DNA from: Thinopyrum elongatum
Taxonomy: Eukaryota > Streptophyta > Magnoliopsida > Poales > Poaceae
Length of the DNA: 64,000 nucleotides
Assembly: GCA_011799875.1 (NCBI GenBank)
Contig: CM022303.1
Coordinates: forward strand, 429,025,108-429,089,107
Direction: 5' to 3'
Shown here: piece by piece, positions 43,564 to 54,560 of the stretch
How the letters are laid out: the number at the start of each line of letters is the position of its first letter
Numbering within the stretch: position 1 is the stretch's first letter
The notes under the pieces: model-generated
What the model was told of the DNA's origin: nothing
Database searches by the model: none
Seen by the model: the letters and a program-made list of their open reading frames with translations, nothing else
Position numbers and translations under genes: made by a program

Positions 43564-44131
43564 CTATTTGTCGTCAAGGGTGGAGCTGATAGTAAATGTA
43601 CCATCAGCGCCAAACAGCCTTGCCGGGACCGTCTTCACAGCAGGCGCAACAACCTTTGATCTCTTCCTATTGGAACTCTTTGGCAAGTCATCAACAGGCG
43701 CAGCGCACTCCGAAGAGGCACGCTTCCCGGATTCTTTGCTGGCATCCTTGCTAGCTTTCTTCCCTTTCTTGCTTTCCTTGGTGGGAGCGGTAGCTTCCAC
43801 GGCCTCTACAACGACTGCTTCTCGGTACATCTTATCCACACATATGATTGCGTCCTTCTTGTCTGATGGAATGGAAATGACGCCCATCGGCCCTGGCATC
43901 TTCAGAGTGTTGTAGGCATAGTGGTATGCCGCCATGAATTTTGTGAGGGCTGGGTGACCAAGGATTCCATTGTATGGCAGGGGGAGGTCAACCACATCAA
44001 ACACGATCTTCTCAGTCCGGTAGTTCAAATCCCCTCCGAAAGTTACCGACAGTGTGATCTTCCCCTTAGGACTACTCCTGCCGGGGTTGATTCCTTGGAA
44101 AGTACCAGTATCCTTGAGTTCTTCGTCTGCT
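43564..44131 (-). pseudogene. Protease-region remnant of element A
   Basis: The minus strand reads GKITLSVTFGGDL and LPYNGILGHPALTKFMAAYH, the C-terminal flap part of a Ty3/gypsy protease. It then has a Lys/Ser-rich linker (KESKKGKKASKDASKESGKR). The catalytic N-terminal part and all of gag are missing, because the sequence jumps directly into LTR sequence at about 44132. Confidence 0.8.
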
Positions 44132-44352
44132 ATTTGAGATAACCTCGACCCTGCCAGGCTCGCCTGCCCGGCAAGGGAGGTTTTTCCTTAGTGATATCTT
44201 GCTCATTTGGTTGGTCTTGGTCTTCTTGATCCGTCCTCTGATTTCTCAAAGAGCTTATCTCTTCGGCTTGGTCTTGCCTTGGATGCTGCAACCTTGCTCT
44301 TAAGCCTGTGTACAGTCCGGGCAACACAAACCTGGGGTTTGTTGCACCGACA
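44132..44352 (-). repeat. Truncated 5' LTR of element A (about 220 bp)
   Basis: Aligned with 8256-8476 of the 3' LTR, including TTGAGATAAC, GCCCGGCAAGGGAGGTTTTT and the terminal GTTTGTTGCACCGACA. The remaining ~700 bp of LTR, the primer-binding site, gag and the start of protease are deleted. The outer end keeps its TAGGC duplication. Confidence 0.88.
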
Positions 44353-46967
44353 TAGGCACTCCATGCAAACTGACGATTCTGGACACATAAAGTGGAGCAA
44401 GTTGATCTGCTCGATAGGTGGTCCGAATAGGAATGAAATGGGCTACCTTCGTCAGCATGTCCACCACGACCCATACAGCATCGTTGCCTCAAGGAGTTTT
44501 AGGGAGTCCTGTGATGAAATCCATGTAGATATCGTCCCATTTCTATTAAGGGACTGGTAAAGGTTGAAGTAGCCCGGCGGGTTTCTGATGTTCCGCCTTC
44601 ATTTTGTTGCATATGTCACAGCAGGCGACAAAATATGCAATATCCTTCTTAATTCCATCCCACCGGAATAATTGCCTGAGGTCTTCGTACATTTTGGTAC
44701 TGCCCGGATGGATCGAGTATGACGACTCATGTGCTTCCTTTAATAACTTCTTCCTTAGATCTTCAGTGTATGGTATACAGATTCGCCCTCGAAATCTTAG
44801 GGTTCCTTGGTCATCCATCAGGAAATCTTGAGTCCTGCCGGCTTGCATTCGTGTGACATGGTGTTGCAGCAATGGGTCCTCTACTTGGGCCTTGCGAATC
44901 CTTTCCTCCAGAGTGGGAGTGACTTCTAGCATAGCGGTGTAGTCAGTCTCAGCAATGGTCAGGTTGAGCTGGACTATTTCTTCTTGTAGCTCGCGAGGCA
45001 AAGGTGACATCAATGCGTTCAATGTGGATGGTTTGCGACTGAGAGCATCGGCAACCACATTAGCTTTACCCAGGTGGTAATTTACACCGAGGTCATAATC
45101 TTTGACCAACTCCAGCCATCTTCTTTGTTGGAGATTTAGGTCGGGTTGAGTGAATATGTACTTGAGGCTTTTGCGATCGGTGAATATTTGGCACCGCTTG
45201 CCAATGAGATAATGCCTCCAGATTTTTAAGGCATGCACAACTGCCGCTAACTCCAAGTCATGAGTAGGATAGTTTCCTTCGTGTGGTCGTAACTGCCTGG
45301 ATGCATAGGCTACAACCTTGCCATCTTGCATGAGCACGCACCCTATACCTCTTCTTGATACGTCGCAATATAGGTCAAAGCTTAGGTAAATATTCGGAAG
45401 CGTCAATACGGGTTTTGAGGTCAAACGAGTCTTTAATTCATTAAAGCTCTTCTCACAGACTTTAGACCATACGAACTTTTGGTCCTTCTTGAGAAGTTCT
45501 GTCATTGGTTTAGCAATCTTGGAAAAGCCTTCAATGAATCGACGGTAATAACCAGCAAGCCCCAGAAAACTCCTGATCTCGGTCACAATCGTTGGTGCTA
45601 GCCATTTTAGCACATCCTTGACTTTACTTCGATCCACTGCTATTCCTTCTGCGGAGAGAATATGCCCCAAGAATCCTACTTGCTTAAGCCAAAATTCACA
45701 CTTGCTGAATTTTGCATATAACTGGTGATCACGGAGCCTTTGCAATACTGCTCGAAGGTGTTGTTTATGCGCTTCTTCTCCTTTAGAATATATGAGGATA
45801 TCGTCGATGAAGACCACCACGAACTTGTCCAAGAAATCCATGAACACTTTGTTCATCATATGCATAAAGAAGGCATGGGCATTTGTCAGACCAAAAGACA
45901 CGACTGTATACTCATATAGACCATAGCGAGTGGTGAATGCGGTCTTAGGAATGTCTTCTTGATTTTGAGCTAATGGTACCCGGTCCTGAAATCAATCTTG
46001 GAAAATATTTGGGCACCATTCAGTTGATCAAACAAATCATCAATCCTGGGGAGCGGGTACTTGTTCTTGATAGTGACATCATTGAGTTGGCGGTAGTCTA
46101 CACACATCCGAAGACTACCATCTTTCTTGTCCACAAATATGGCAGGTGATCCCCATGGTGAGGAACTGGGGCGGATGTACCCTTTATTGAGCATCTCATC
46201 CAGCTGCTTCTTTAGCTCAACTAACTCGGATGTAGGCATCCGATAATATTTCTTGTATATGGGTGATGTCCCTGGCATGAGATCAATAGCAAACTCGAGC
46301 TCACGATCTGGCGGCATTCCTGGCCATTCTTCAGGGAATACGTCTGGAAACTCGCTGACCACTGGGATTAATTCCATGCCTGAGGTTACAGCTGTGAAAA
46401 TCATATCCTTTTTAGGCATGGTTCTGCCAGCCACAAACTGCGCTGCTTGTCCTGCCGGGTTTACTAATGTAACTTCTCTTGTTGCATAGTTAATACAGAG
46501 TTGATGCTTTGTCAGCCAATCCATTCCTAGTATGACATCCAACTTTACGGATTCAATTGCTACCAGGGTGGTAGGGAAGATAACTCCATGTATATTTATC
46601 TGCAAGCCATGGCACACCACATTTGTTTTGAGCAAGGATCCCGGGGATTGTATCACCATGAATTTCTCAAGAAGAGAGCAAGAAAACTGGTTTTAGGCAA
46701 TGAAACTCTACGAAATAAAAGAATGAGAAGCCCCAAAGTCAAATAAAATTGTTGCAGGTTTGTTGTTAGGAGGGAACATACCAATGACCACTTCGGGGTT
46801 TTATTGGGCTTCTTCGGCGGAGAGATGATGCACTTGCCCTTCGATAAGCTTCTGCGCAGGGAAGGATTCCATGTTGTTGACTTGAGGCTTGAGTGGTGCA
46901 TTAGGCTTGCCGTTCTTGGGACATTGCCTCGCATAGTGCCTGGTCTGTCCACAAGTGAAGCATGCAT
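44353..46967 (-). pseudogene. pol of gypsy element E (Del/Tekay-like): protease to integrase
   Basis: The minus strand reads, in order, a protease start (ATILFDFGASHSFI near 46740) and [20 protein letters not shown]. The reverse transcriptase has [20 protein letters not shown] and, after a frame break near 45960, [20 protein letters not shown] at about 45815-45770. RNase H follows ([20 protein letters not shown]), ending ADALSRKPS. The integrase has [20 protein letters not shown] and [20 protein letters not shown], then a stop near 44545 and YVSRIVSLHGVPRTI. This last stretch ends exactly where element A (44352) and, across A, CACTA F (7543) interrupt it. Motifs fit the Del/Tekay chromovirus branch. 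No LTR of E is in the window. Confidence 0.85.
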
Positions 46968-47269
46968 TGTTAACCTGACAATCCTCCCGTACAGGGTTGG
47001 TCAAAATATTCTTGACTCGGTTGTCGGTCTTGTCGGTATTCTGCTGCCATGTTGGATTGAACTTAAACTGGGGTTGCTGCCTGGTACGAGCCTTCTAAAC
47101 TATCTGTCCGTCCTTCTTAGGCTCGAACTTGCGTTTGCGGTCTTCATAAGTTGGCTTGTTATCATAGATGAGATTGTGTTCTCTTTCTACAATAAGAGCC
47201 TTGTTCACCAAAGTCTGGATGTCCGAAAAGTCGAGCATGCTCAGTGTGCTTCGGAGGTGCTAGTTGAGT
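46801..47269 (-). pseudogene. gag C-terminal part of element E with zinc knuckle
   Basis: The minus strand reads FSDIQTLVNKALIVER, then a Lys/Arg-rich stretch, a stop near 47097, and the CCHC knuckle CFTCGQTRHYARQCPKNGK at about 46900-46960. This nucleocapsid motif binds the element's RNA. The N-terminal part of gag is cut off by CACTA G at 47270. Confidence 0.85.
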
Positions 47270-48069
47270 CACTACTGGAAACAGAGAATTTGCCATCAGT
47301 CAGCTCTTTGTCGTCTGCTAGCGGACGGCAAAGAAGGCCTTTGCCGTCCGCTTATAAAAAACGGACTGCAAAGACTTGGCTGACGGCAAAGAGCTTAGTT
47401 GTGATCAGCCAATTCTTTGCCATCTGCTAGCTGACGGCAAAGAATCTTTGTCGTCCGCTAGCAGACGGCAAAGAGGTGGGTGGGGTCTAGTGGAGACCTA
47501 AACCATAACGGCCCACCATCCGCACCTCATTGCCGTCCGCTAGCCGACGGCAAAGAATTGACTATCTAACGGCTGTCCCGCCCCCTCCTCTCTCCCTTCT
47601 CTCTCTCTCCCTTCCCTCCCCGACCCCCCGCACCCGACCCCAATTAACCGCCGCCGGCCACCGCGCCCCCAACCCCCACCGCGCCCCTGCCGCCCCGTCC
47701 ACGCGCGTCGCCCCACCGCCCCACGGCAGTCCCGCCCACACTGCGGCGGCCATCCCGCCGCCCCGGCCGCGTTGCCTCGCCGCCCTACCCAGGCCGCCCC
47801 GCCCCTCTCCCCTGCGGTGGCCGACCGAGCGCCGCCGTGAGGCAGGCCGCGGCGCCGCCCCCCTCCCCTGCGACGGACCTACTCCATCGGGCCGCCCCCT
47901 CCTCCACCGGCCACCCCCTCCCCTGTGGTGAGCTCCTCACCCTTTTTTTGTTTTTTTACTTTTAGGTTTATGTTTACTTTAGTTTTGTTTTATGTTTATG
48001 TTTAGTTTAGGATTAGTTTAGTTTAGTTTATTTTAGTTTATTTTGGTTTAGTTTAGTTTAGTTTAGTTT
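47270..48069 (+). mobile_element. CACTA-type transposon G, left end (right end not found)
   Basis: Terminus CACTACTGGAAACAGAGAAT at 47270, preceded by AGT (candidate 3-bp target duplication, 47267-47269). Subterminal repeats with the core TTTGCCGTCCGCTAGCNGAC on both strands run at 47290-47560 (at least eight occurrences of TTTGCCGTC/GACGGCAAA, some mutated). This is the signature of a widespread grass CACTA group. A C-rich stretch (47580-47940) and a TTTAG-repeat stretch (47950-48070) follow, then the GAA tract. No matching right terminus (CCAGTAGTG) was found, so the element is truncated or very large. Confidence 0.85.
47950..48069 (+). repeat. TTTAG/TTTATTTTAG pentamer-rich repeat, duplicated at 48307-48420
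   Basis: GTTTAGTTTAGTTTATTTTA-type sequence occurs immediately before both blocks of homopurine repeats, each time followed by TTTA(A)AGAAAAGAAG. A segment containing this repeat and the start of the GAA block seems to have been duplicated. It is not the plant telomere repeat TTTAGGG. Confidence 0.7.
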
Positions 48070-50110
48070 AAGAAAAGAAGAAGAAGAAGAAGAAGAAGAA
48101 GAAGAAGAAGAAGAAGAAGAAGAAGAAGAAGAAGAAGAGGAGGAGGCGGAGGGACGGAGGAGAAGAGAAGAAGAAGAAGAAGAAAGAGGGAAGAAGAAGA
48201 AGAAAAGGAAGGAAGAAGAGATGGAAGAAGAAGAAGAAGAAGAAGAGAAGAAGGGAAGAAGAAGAAGAAGAAGAAGAAGAAAAGAGAGAAGAAAAGAGGG
48301 GGAGAGTGTAGTTTAGGGTTATGTTGTTTAGTTTGTTTTAGTGATTAGTTTAGTTTAGTTTATTTTAGTTTAGTTTATTTAGTGTAGTTTGTTTATTTAT
48401 TTAGTTTAGTTTAGTTTTAAGAAAAGAAGGAGAAGAAGAGAAGAAGAAGAAGAAGAGGAGGAGGAGGTAGGAGGAGGAGGAGGAAAAGAGAACAGACAGA
48501 AGAAGAAGAAGAAGGATAGAAGAAGAAGAAGAAGAAGAGAAAGAAGAGAGGAGGAGGCAGGCACCGGACTCTTGACGGTAGGCAGGAGGAGGGAAGGAGG
48601 GAGGAGGAGAGAGGAACGGGAGGAGGGAGGCACGGACAGATAGCAAAGAAGACAAAGAACGCAAGAAACGAAGAAGTAAGAAGAAGAAGAAGAGAAGAGG
48701 AGGAGGAGGGAGGAGAGGAGGCGAAGTTTAATGGAGGACGAAGAAGAAGAAGAAGGAGAAGAAAGAAGGAGAAGCGAAGAGAAGAAGAAGGAGAAGAAGA
48801 GGGAGAAGAAGAAAGAAGCAAGAAGGAGAAGACAGAAGAAGAAGAAGAACGAACAGAAGAAGAAGAAGAAGAAACGAAAAGAGAGATGAGAACGAAGAAG
48901 AGAAGAAGAAGATAGAAAGAAGATAGAAGATAAGAGACCTGCGAAGAACGAAGAAAGTAAGAAGAAAAGAAGGGATGAGAAGAAGAAGAAGAAGAAGAAG
49001 AAGAAGAGAGAAGAAGAAGAAGAAGAAGAAGAAGAAGAGAAGAGAAGAGAAGGAGAAAGAAGAAGAAGAAGAAGAAGCAAGAAGCAAGAAGGAAGAAGAA
49101 GAGAGAAGATAGAAGAAGAAGAAGAAGCAGAAGAAGAGAAGCAGATCACAAGCAAGAGAAGGAAGCACAAGAAGAAGAAGAAGAAGAAGAAGAAGAAGGC
49201 AAGAAGCAAGAAGAAGAAGAAGAAGAACGAAGAAGAAGAAGAAGAAGAAGAGAAGAAGCAAGACGAAGAAGAAGAAGAAACAGAAGAAGAAGAAGAAGAA
49301 GAAGAAGAAGAAGAAGAAGAAGAAGAAGAAGAAGAAGAAGACAGAAGAACCAAAGAAGAAGAAGAAGAAGAAGAAGAACGAAGAAGAAAGAACGAAGCAA
49401 GAAGAAGACAGAAGAAGCAAGAAGAAGAAGAGAAGACAGAAGAAGAAGAACGAAGAAGAAGAAGACAGAAGAAGAAGAAGAAGAAGAAGAAGAAGAAGAG
49501 AAGAAGAAAAGAAAGAAGAGAAGACCAGAAGAAGAAGAAGAGAAAGAAGAAGAAGAAGAAGACGAAGAAGAAGAAGAAGAACGCCCACTGAAGAAGATGA
49601 AGAAGGAAGAAGCAAGACAGGAAGAAGAAGACAGAAGCACAGAAGAAGAAGAAGAAGAGAAGAAGAGAAGAAGAAGAAGAAGAGAAGTAGAAAGAAGAAG
49701 AAATGAGAAGAAGAAGAAGAAGAAGAAGAAGAGAGAGAAGAGAAGAAGATAGAAGAAGGAAGAGAAGAAGAAGAAGAAGAGAAGAAAAGAAGAAGAGACA
49801 GAAGAAGAAGAAGAAGAAGAAGAAGAAGAAAGAAGAAAGAAGAAGAAGAAGAAGAAGAAGAAGAGAATGACCCTATGAAGAAGAAGAAGAAGAAGAAGCA
49901 AGAAGAATAAGAAGGAAGAAGAAGAAGAAGTAAGCAGAAGAAGAAGAGAAGAAGAAGAAGAAGGAGAAGAGAAGGAAGAAGAAGAAGAAGAATGAAGAAG
50001 AAGCACAGAAGGAAAGAAGGAAGGAATGAAGAAGACCGAACGATGTAAGAAGAAGAAGATAGAAGAGAAACCGAAGAAGAAGAAGACAGAAGAAGAAGGA
50101 AGAAGAAGAT

Positions 50111-50144
<34 letters not shown>

Positions 50145-51135
50145 AGAAAGAAGCAAAGAAGAAGAAGAAACGAAGAAGAAGAAAGAAGAAGAAAAGAAAA
50201 GAAGAAGAAGAAGAGAAGAAGAAGAAGAAGAAGAAGAAGAAGGAAGAAGAAGGAAGAAGAAGAAGAAGAAGAAGAGAACGAAGAAGAAGAAGAAGAAGAA
50301 AGGAAGAAGAAGAAGAAGAAGAGAAGAAGGAAGAAGAAGAAGAAGGAAGAAGAAGCAAGAAGAAGAAGAAGAAGAAGAAGAAGAAGAAGAAGAAGAAGAA
50401 GAAGAAGAACGAAGAAGAAGAAGAAGAGAAGAAGAAGAAGAAGAAGAAGAAGAAGAAGAAGAAGAAAAGAGAGAAGAAGAAGAAGAAGAAGAAGAAGAAG
50501 AAGAAGAAGAAGAAGAAGAAGAAGGAAGAAGAAGAAGAAGAAAGAGAAGAAAAGAAGAAAGAAGAAGAGAAGAAGAAGAAGAAGAAGAAAAGAAGAAGAA
50601 GAAGAAGAAGAAGAAGAAGAAGAAGAAGAAGAAGAAGAAGAAGAAGAAGAAAGAAGAAGAAGAAGAAGAAGAAGAAGAAGAAGAAGAAGAAGAAGAAAAG
50701 AAGAAGAAGAGAAGAAGAAGAAGAAGAAGAAGAAGAAGAGAGAGATAGGATACTAATAAGAAGAAGAAGAGAAGGAAGAAGAAGAAGAGAGAAGAAGAAG
50801 AAGAATAAGAGAAGAAGAAGAGGAAGAAGAAGAAGAAAGAAAGAGAAGAAGAAGAAGAAGGAAGAAGAAGAGAAGAAGAAGAAGAAGAAGAAGAAGAAGA
50901 GAAGAGAAGAAGAAGAAGGGAAGAAGAATGAAGAAGAAGTAAGAAAGAAGAAGAAGAAGAAGAAAAGATACGAAGAAGAAGAAGAAAAGAGAGCAAGAAG
51001 AAGAAGAAGAAGAAGAAGAAGAAGAAGAAGAAAGAAGAAGAAGAGAAGGAAGAAGAAGAGAAGAAGAAGAAGAAGAAGAAGAAGAAGAGAAGAAGAAGAA
51101 GAAGAAGAAGAAGAAGAAGAAGAAGAAGAGAAGAA
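48070..51135 (+). repeat. GAA-type homopurine microsatellite tract, about 3 kb
   Basis: Block 1 is 48070-48306 and block 2 is 48419-51135, separated by the TTTAG repeat. The plus strand is almost entirely A/G. The left part of block 2 is degenerate, with C- and T-containing interruptions (48560-48660, 48900-48960). The right part from about 50200 is nearly pure GAA with occasional GA slips. Long GAA arrays are known cytogenetic landmarks of Triticeae heterochromatin. The pure part may include length errors from sequencing or assembly. Confidence 0.95.
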
Positions 51136-52080
51136 TTTACCACCTATTGAAGAGAATACATGTCTTGATAACCCGAGACACAGTAGTTGAGGTTAAAGTC
51201 TCTCTATAGATTGATGAAGGTGACATTCCTCATAATAAGTCTGCTAGTTAATGCTTGGATGAATTTGATAACTTTATTGTTAAATAAGAAAACTTCAATG
51301 CATATGTTAGTAGACAATTGAAACGTAATGCTTATATGTTTGACTGCTTGCGTGACTATATGTGTAGTACTGCTAATGATCTAAAGATTATTAGTAAACA
51401 TGCTTCCATGGTAAAAACTCAAGTAGAACAAGTTCTCAAGACACAAAATGATTTGTTGAATGAGTTGAATAATAAGAACAATGATCATGCTATTAGAGTT
51501 ATGACTAGAGTAGGCAAAATGACTTAGGAACCTTTGTATCCTGAGGGCCATCCTAAGAGAGTAGAAAAAGACTCTTAGAGAATTAATACTGATGCACCTA
51601 GTCCTTCTAAAAAGAAAAAGAAAGATGATAGGACTTTGCATGCTTCTAGTGAACCTGTTATAGACACACCCGAGAATCCAAATGATATTGCTATTTCTGA
51701 TGCTGAAACACAATCTGGTGATGAACATGAACCCAGTGATAATGTTAATGATGATGTTCATGTTGATGCTCAACCTAGGAGATGCAGGAATACCAACTAT
51801 ACCATGCTCCATTAAAACAAACTATGTTAAAACTGCTTTACGTGATTTGGGAGCCGGTGTTAGTGTTATGCCCTTCTCTTTTATATCGTAGGCTTGACTT
51901 GAATAAGTTGACACCAACTGAAATCTCTTTGCAAATGGCCAATAAATCAACTGCTATACCCATCGGTATTTGTGAAGATGTGCGTGTCATGGTTGCAAAT
52001 GCTACTATCTTAACAGACTTTGTTATTCTTGATATTCCCGAGGACGACAGTATGTTGATCATCCTTGGTACGTGGCATTA
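51136..52080 (+). pseudogene. Gypsy fragment H: end of gag and protease
   Basis: Starts abruptly at the GAA tract (LPPIEENTCLDNPRHSS). It continues MKRNAYMFDCLRDYMCSTAN, VEQVLKTQNDLLNELNNKNN and a Lys-rich linker. After frame changes comes the protease TALRDLGAGVSVMPFS, RLDLNKLTPTEISLQMANKS and TDFVILDIPEDDSM, ending at 52080 just before the expected GRPFL. Several stops and indels. The layout is related to element B but the sequence belongs to a different family. Both ends are truncated. Confidence 0.8.
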
Positions 52081-53234
52081 AAGAAAAGAAACTCTATATT
52101 TAATGTGAGTAACTGCATGTCGCACTTTGTACTGTACTGTACTACTCTGACTTACTAGTACTACTAGTAGTATTGTTCACTTGTGCTCCCCAGCCCTCCA
52201 TTCATTGAGCAACACCACGGGTGAATAAACATATAGTACGAGTAGTACAATTTATATAGAACGAACAAGCTCGAAGTATTTTGGCTTTGAGATATCGATG
52301 GTATAGTTTGACCACATTGCATCAATGGACTCAGTACTTTGAAGTAACCTATACATATAAACACATGCACGGTTTACAGTCCGAATCACTAGCTAGAGCT
52401 TGAATTGTATTTGTTTACATGTACCACCTTTTTCTTTTGGTTTTATGCTCCATGGTGCAATTCATCGATACAAAATTATACTAGGAGTATTTAAAAGTTG
52501 AGGGTGGGGCTTTTCCCGGGCAGTACGTGTGGCAGTTTTCGCGTAGCCGGCTTGATAGAGAGGCGAGGAGGGTGAGGGACTAGCGGATTCAACTTAATGC
52601 TGGAAAGGCAGGGCTGTGTGATTTGACGGCTCGTTACTGCTGGAAAGATGGGGTCTTGTGATATGACTGCTCATTATAGTCATTATTACTGCAGCGCTAC
52701 CACCAGGGTGATGCCCCCCTTTCATTCCCCACTCTAATCTTGTGCATGACATGTCGACCCGGGTGCTGGCTCTCCCACATGTCGACGACATAAGAAGGAG
52801 CAAAGAATCACGCGGTATATTGGTCCCTGTTGTATTTCGTGTCAAATTTTGACTATAGATTGAACTAAAAAATGTTCATGCATGTTACCAAAAATTATAT
52901 CATTCAAAACTATGTTCAAATATGAACATTTTGTTAGCTAAATCTTTGGTCAAAATTTGGCATAAACTACCAAGGTGCCATAGAAAACAATGTGCTGATA
53001 TGGCCATAAAAAACAATGTACTACAGTCCAGTCTCTAGCATGTACAGTACTACTCCTCTTCCTCCTCCTCCTCCTCTCGGTTCATCGCCATCATACTTTC
53101 CCCATTCCTGTGTTTTTAGTATCCTGCGAATCAAAGAGGTCCTTAGATTGGTTTAGGTCCGGTCATTTTTTTCTATGTGTTACGTCCAAAATTTCATGAA
53201 CGTGCTCCAGTTTCTATGAAAATAATCGGGTTTG
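52081..53234. other. Unassigned non-coding DNA left of CACTA J
   Basis: No gene or element boundary recognised. It contains ACTAGTACTACTAGTAGTA-type words near 52155, an AT-rich stretch (52840-53000) and a CTTCCTCCTCCTCCTCCTCT run (53055-53080). The last bases TTG (53232-53234) would be the target duplication of CACTA J. Confidence 0.4.
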
Positions 53235-53559
53235 CACTGCTACAGCGAGGTGCTATACAAACGGCTTTTAACCCCTTTCCGCGATGGCGTTTTGAACCGT
53301 CACCTAGTGAGTGACTGTGATAGGGGGTCCTTCCCACACGACCCAGAAACCGTCGGGGATAGGGAGCCATGATGCATACAATTGTCCCTAGAAAACTGTT
53401 TCTGGTATCTTGAATATCCCAAATGCTTCATCCTTGCTACTCATTTGTGCTCACATTGCCATGGCAGTCGGAGTTCTGTGGTTTTACATAAAACCAGACA
53501 CATTCTAGGCACATGATTTTTCCAGGCGCAGTCCAGGCACATTCCAGGCACGTACCAAA

Positions 53560-53815
53560 CTGGATCTATGTTTACGATGCCTGGCACATCACAAACAATT
53601 CATCATTGTAAATCGTGTACGATAAGGCGACAATCACACACATTTAGTTTTCCCACATCGTTTGTGATATTGTCTGACATCACACACGGTTTGCAAACAG
53701 CAACTGTGTGCATGGTTACACACGTTTCCTCTCCGTGAACCGTGTCAGATTATGATGTATATCGCACACGCTGTGCTTTATAGAGCGTGTGCGCCGTAAT
53801 GACCTGCAGAGCGTA
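53560..53815. repeat. Subterminal repeats of CACTA J
   Basis: Reiterated ATCACACAC, CACACGGTTTGC, GAACCGTGT, ATCGCACACG and GTGTGCG words in both orientations, matching those at 6970-7260 in copy F. A different short repeat (CCAGGCACATTCCAGGCACG) lies just outside at 53500-53570. Confidence 0.7.
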
Positions 53816-54003
53816 ATTTCACCCTAATTTAATTGCTGCTATTTAAAATTGTACCTGATTTGAATTTGAAAGTAGGATATAGCTTTATTCATATCCATCA
53901 GGTTCAAACAACCAATGCATTATTCGATTCACATGTAAATATGTTCGAGAATTACATAAGCACCTAAGAAAGAATGATGAACCACAGTTGTATACTTGTA
54001 CTA

Positions 54004-54448
54004 TTACAGATGGTAAAGAAAGAGGTGAGAGACACTCTGGTTGCTGAACAAGGTGGAGCGGAATGGCCCTATTATCCTCTCCTCGATGAAGAAGGCACGC
54101 ACGACTCTAGTCCAACCCCTTGTGATGGTCGGCCGCCAATCATGTAGTTTGAGAGGTAATCTTGAGTAAACTGCTTCAGGATCCACTACAAAGGAAAAAG
54201 ATTCAGACATTGTCATCTAACACAACTTATTACGGGCAGTAAAAAGAAGGCTACAAAGTTCTTACCTACCATCCTGCAGTTCACTGTTGTCTTGCATAAA
54301 GTGTAAACAAATAGTTTGATTGACATCTTTTGACCCATTTTAATAACAATCTTTATCAGTTTCCTCACTTGATGCTGGTTCATGAATATCTCATTGCCCC
54401 ATACGCAGAAAGGGTCGAAGTATGGATCTTTGGCAATGGCATATGTAC
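54004..54448 (-). pseudogene. B3 DNA-binding-domain gene fragment in CACTA J
   Basis: Exon 1 (54448-54271) encodes GTYAIAKDPYFDPFCVWGNE, IFMNQHQVRKLIKIV and KLFVYTLCKTTVNCRM, and ends at a GTAGGTAAG donor. Exon 2 follows a TTTGTAG acceptor with WILKQFTQDYLSNYM in one frame and PTITRGWTRVVRAFF in the next, ending LFLYHL and a TAA. Compared with copy F (1385-1658), the middle of exon 2, which encodes the KVYNSCYHDNALEVFPK region, is deleted. That shifts the frame and removes part of the B3 core. The remaining ends match B3 elements, including the ITRGW motif before the third strand. The gene points to the 53235 terminus, as in copy F. Confidence 0.6.
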
Positions 54449-54507
54449 CTAAAAGCACCAAGTTAATATTAGAACCTAAACAACAATTGCAAAATGATGT
54501 AGTACAA

Positions 54508-54560
54508 CACTCCCTCCATCCCATTATGTAAGATCTTATTACATGTATATATAGACATCA
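54508..54560. mobile_element. Stowaway-type MITE remnant
   Basis: ACTCCCTCCATCCCATTATG followed by TAAGATCTTATTACATG is the typical outer arm of Triticeae Stowaway MITEs (CTCCCTCCNTCCCA). The other arm is not recognisable, so this is a fragment or a degraded copy. Confidence 0.5.

Larger units (their letters stand above)
7557..44352 (-). mobile_element. LTR retrotransposon A (Ty3/gypsy, Tat-like), hosts elements B, C and D
   Basis: The outer boundaries are TGTCG...CA-type ends with the 5-bp duplication TAGGC on both sides (7552-7556 and 44353-44357). The element is on the minus strand: its 3' LTR is 7557-8476 with a purine tract just inside (8477-8491, GCCCGGGGGCTCC on the minus strand). Its pol runs leftwards from about 44030. 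The pol has a second, Tat-type RNase H (EWIMYFDGGFS). The 5' LTR survives only as about 220 bp. Element B is inserted in the integrase at 11390/40768. Confidence 0.9.

Noticed and set aside
47530..47931. 133-codon Pro/Arg-rich ORF near the start of CACTA G
   Set aside because: Low-complexity C-rich DNA without an upstream promoter or recognisable domain.
47950..48069. Telomere-like TTTAG repeats (interstitial telomere)
   Set aside because: The plant telomere unit is TTTAGGG; here the units are TTTAG and TTTATTTTAG, with only a single stray TTTAGGG at 48313.
47270..51135. Taking the start of the gypsy fragment at 51136 as the right boundary of CACTA G
   Set aside because: No CCAGTAGTG terminus or AGT target duplication was found there; the boundary is simply where the GAA tract stops.
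48401..51143. Very long minus-strand ORFs (up to 665 codons) rich in Ser, Leu and Phe
   Set aside because: They are translations of the complement of the GAA tract (TTC, TCT, CTT codons). Repetition removes stop codons; there is no promoter or domain.
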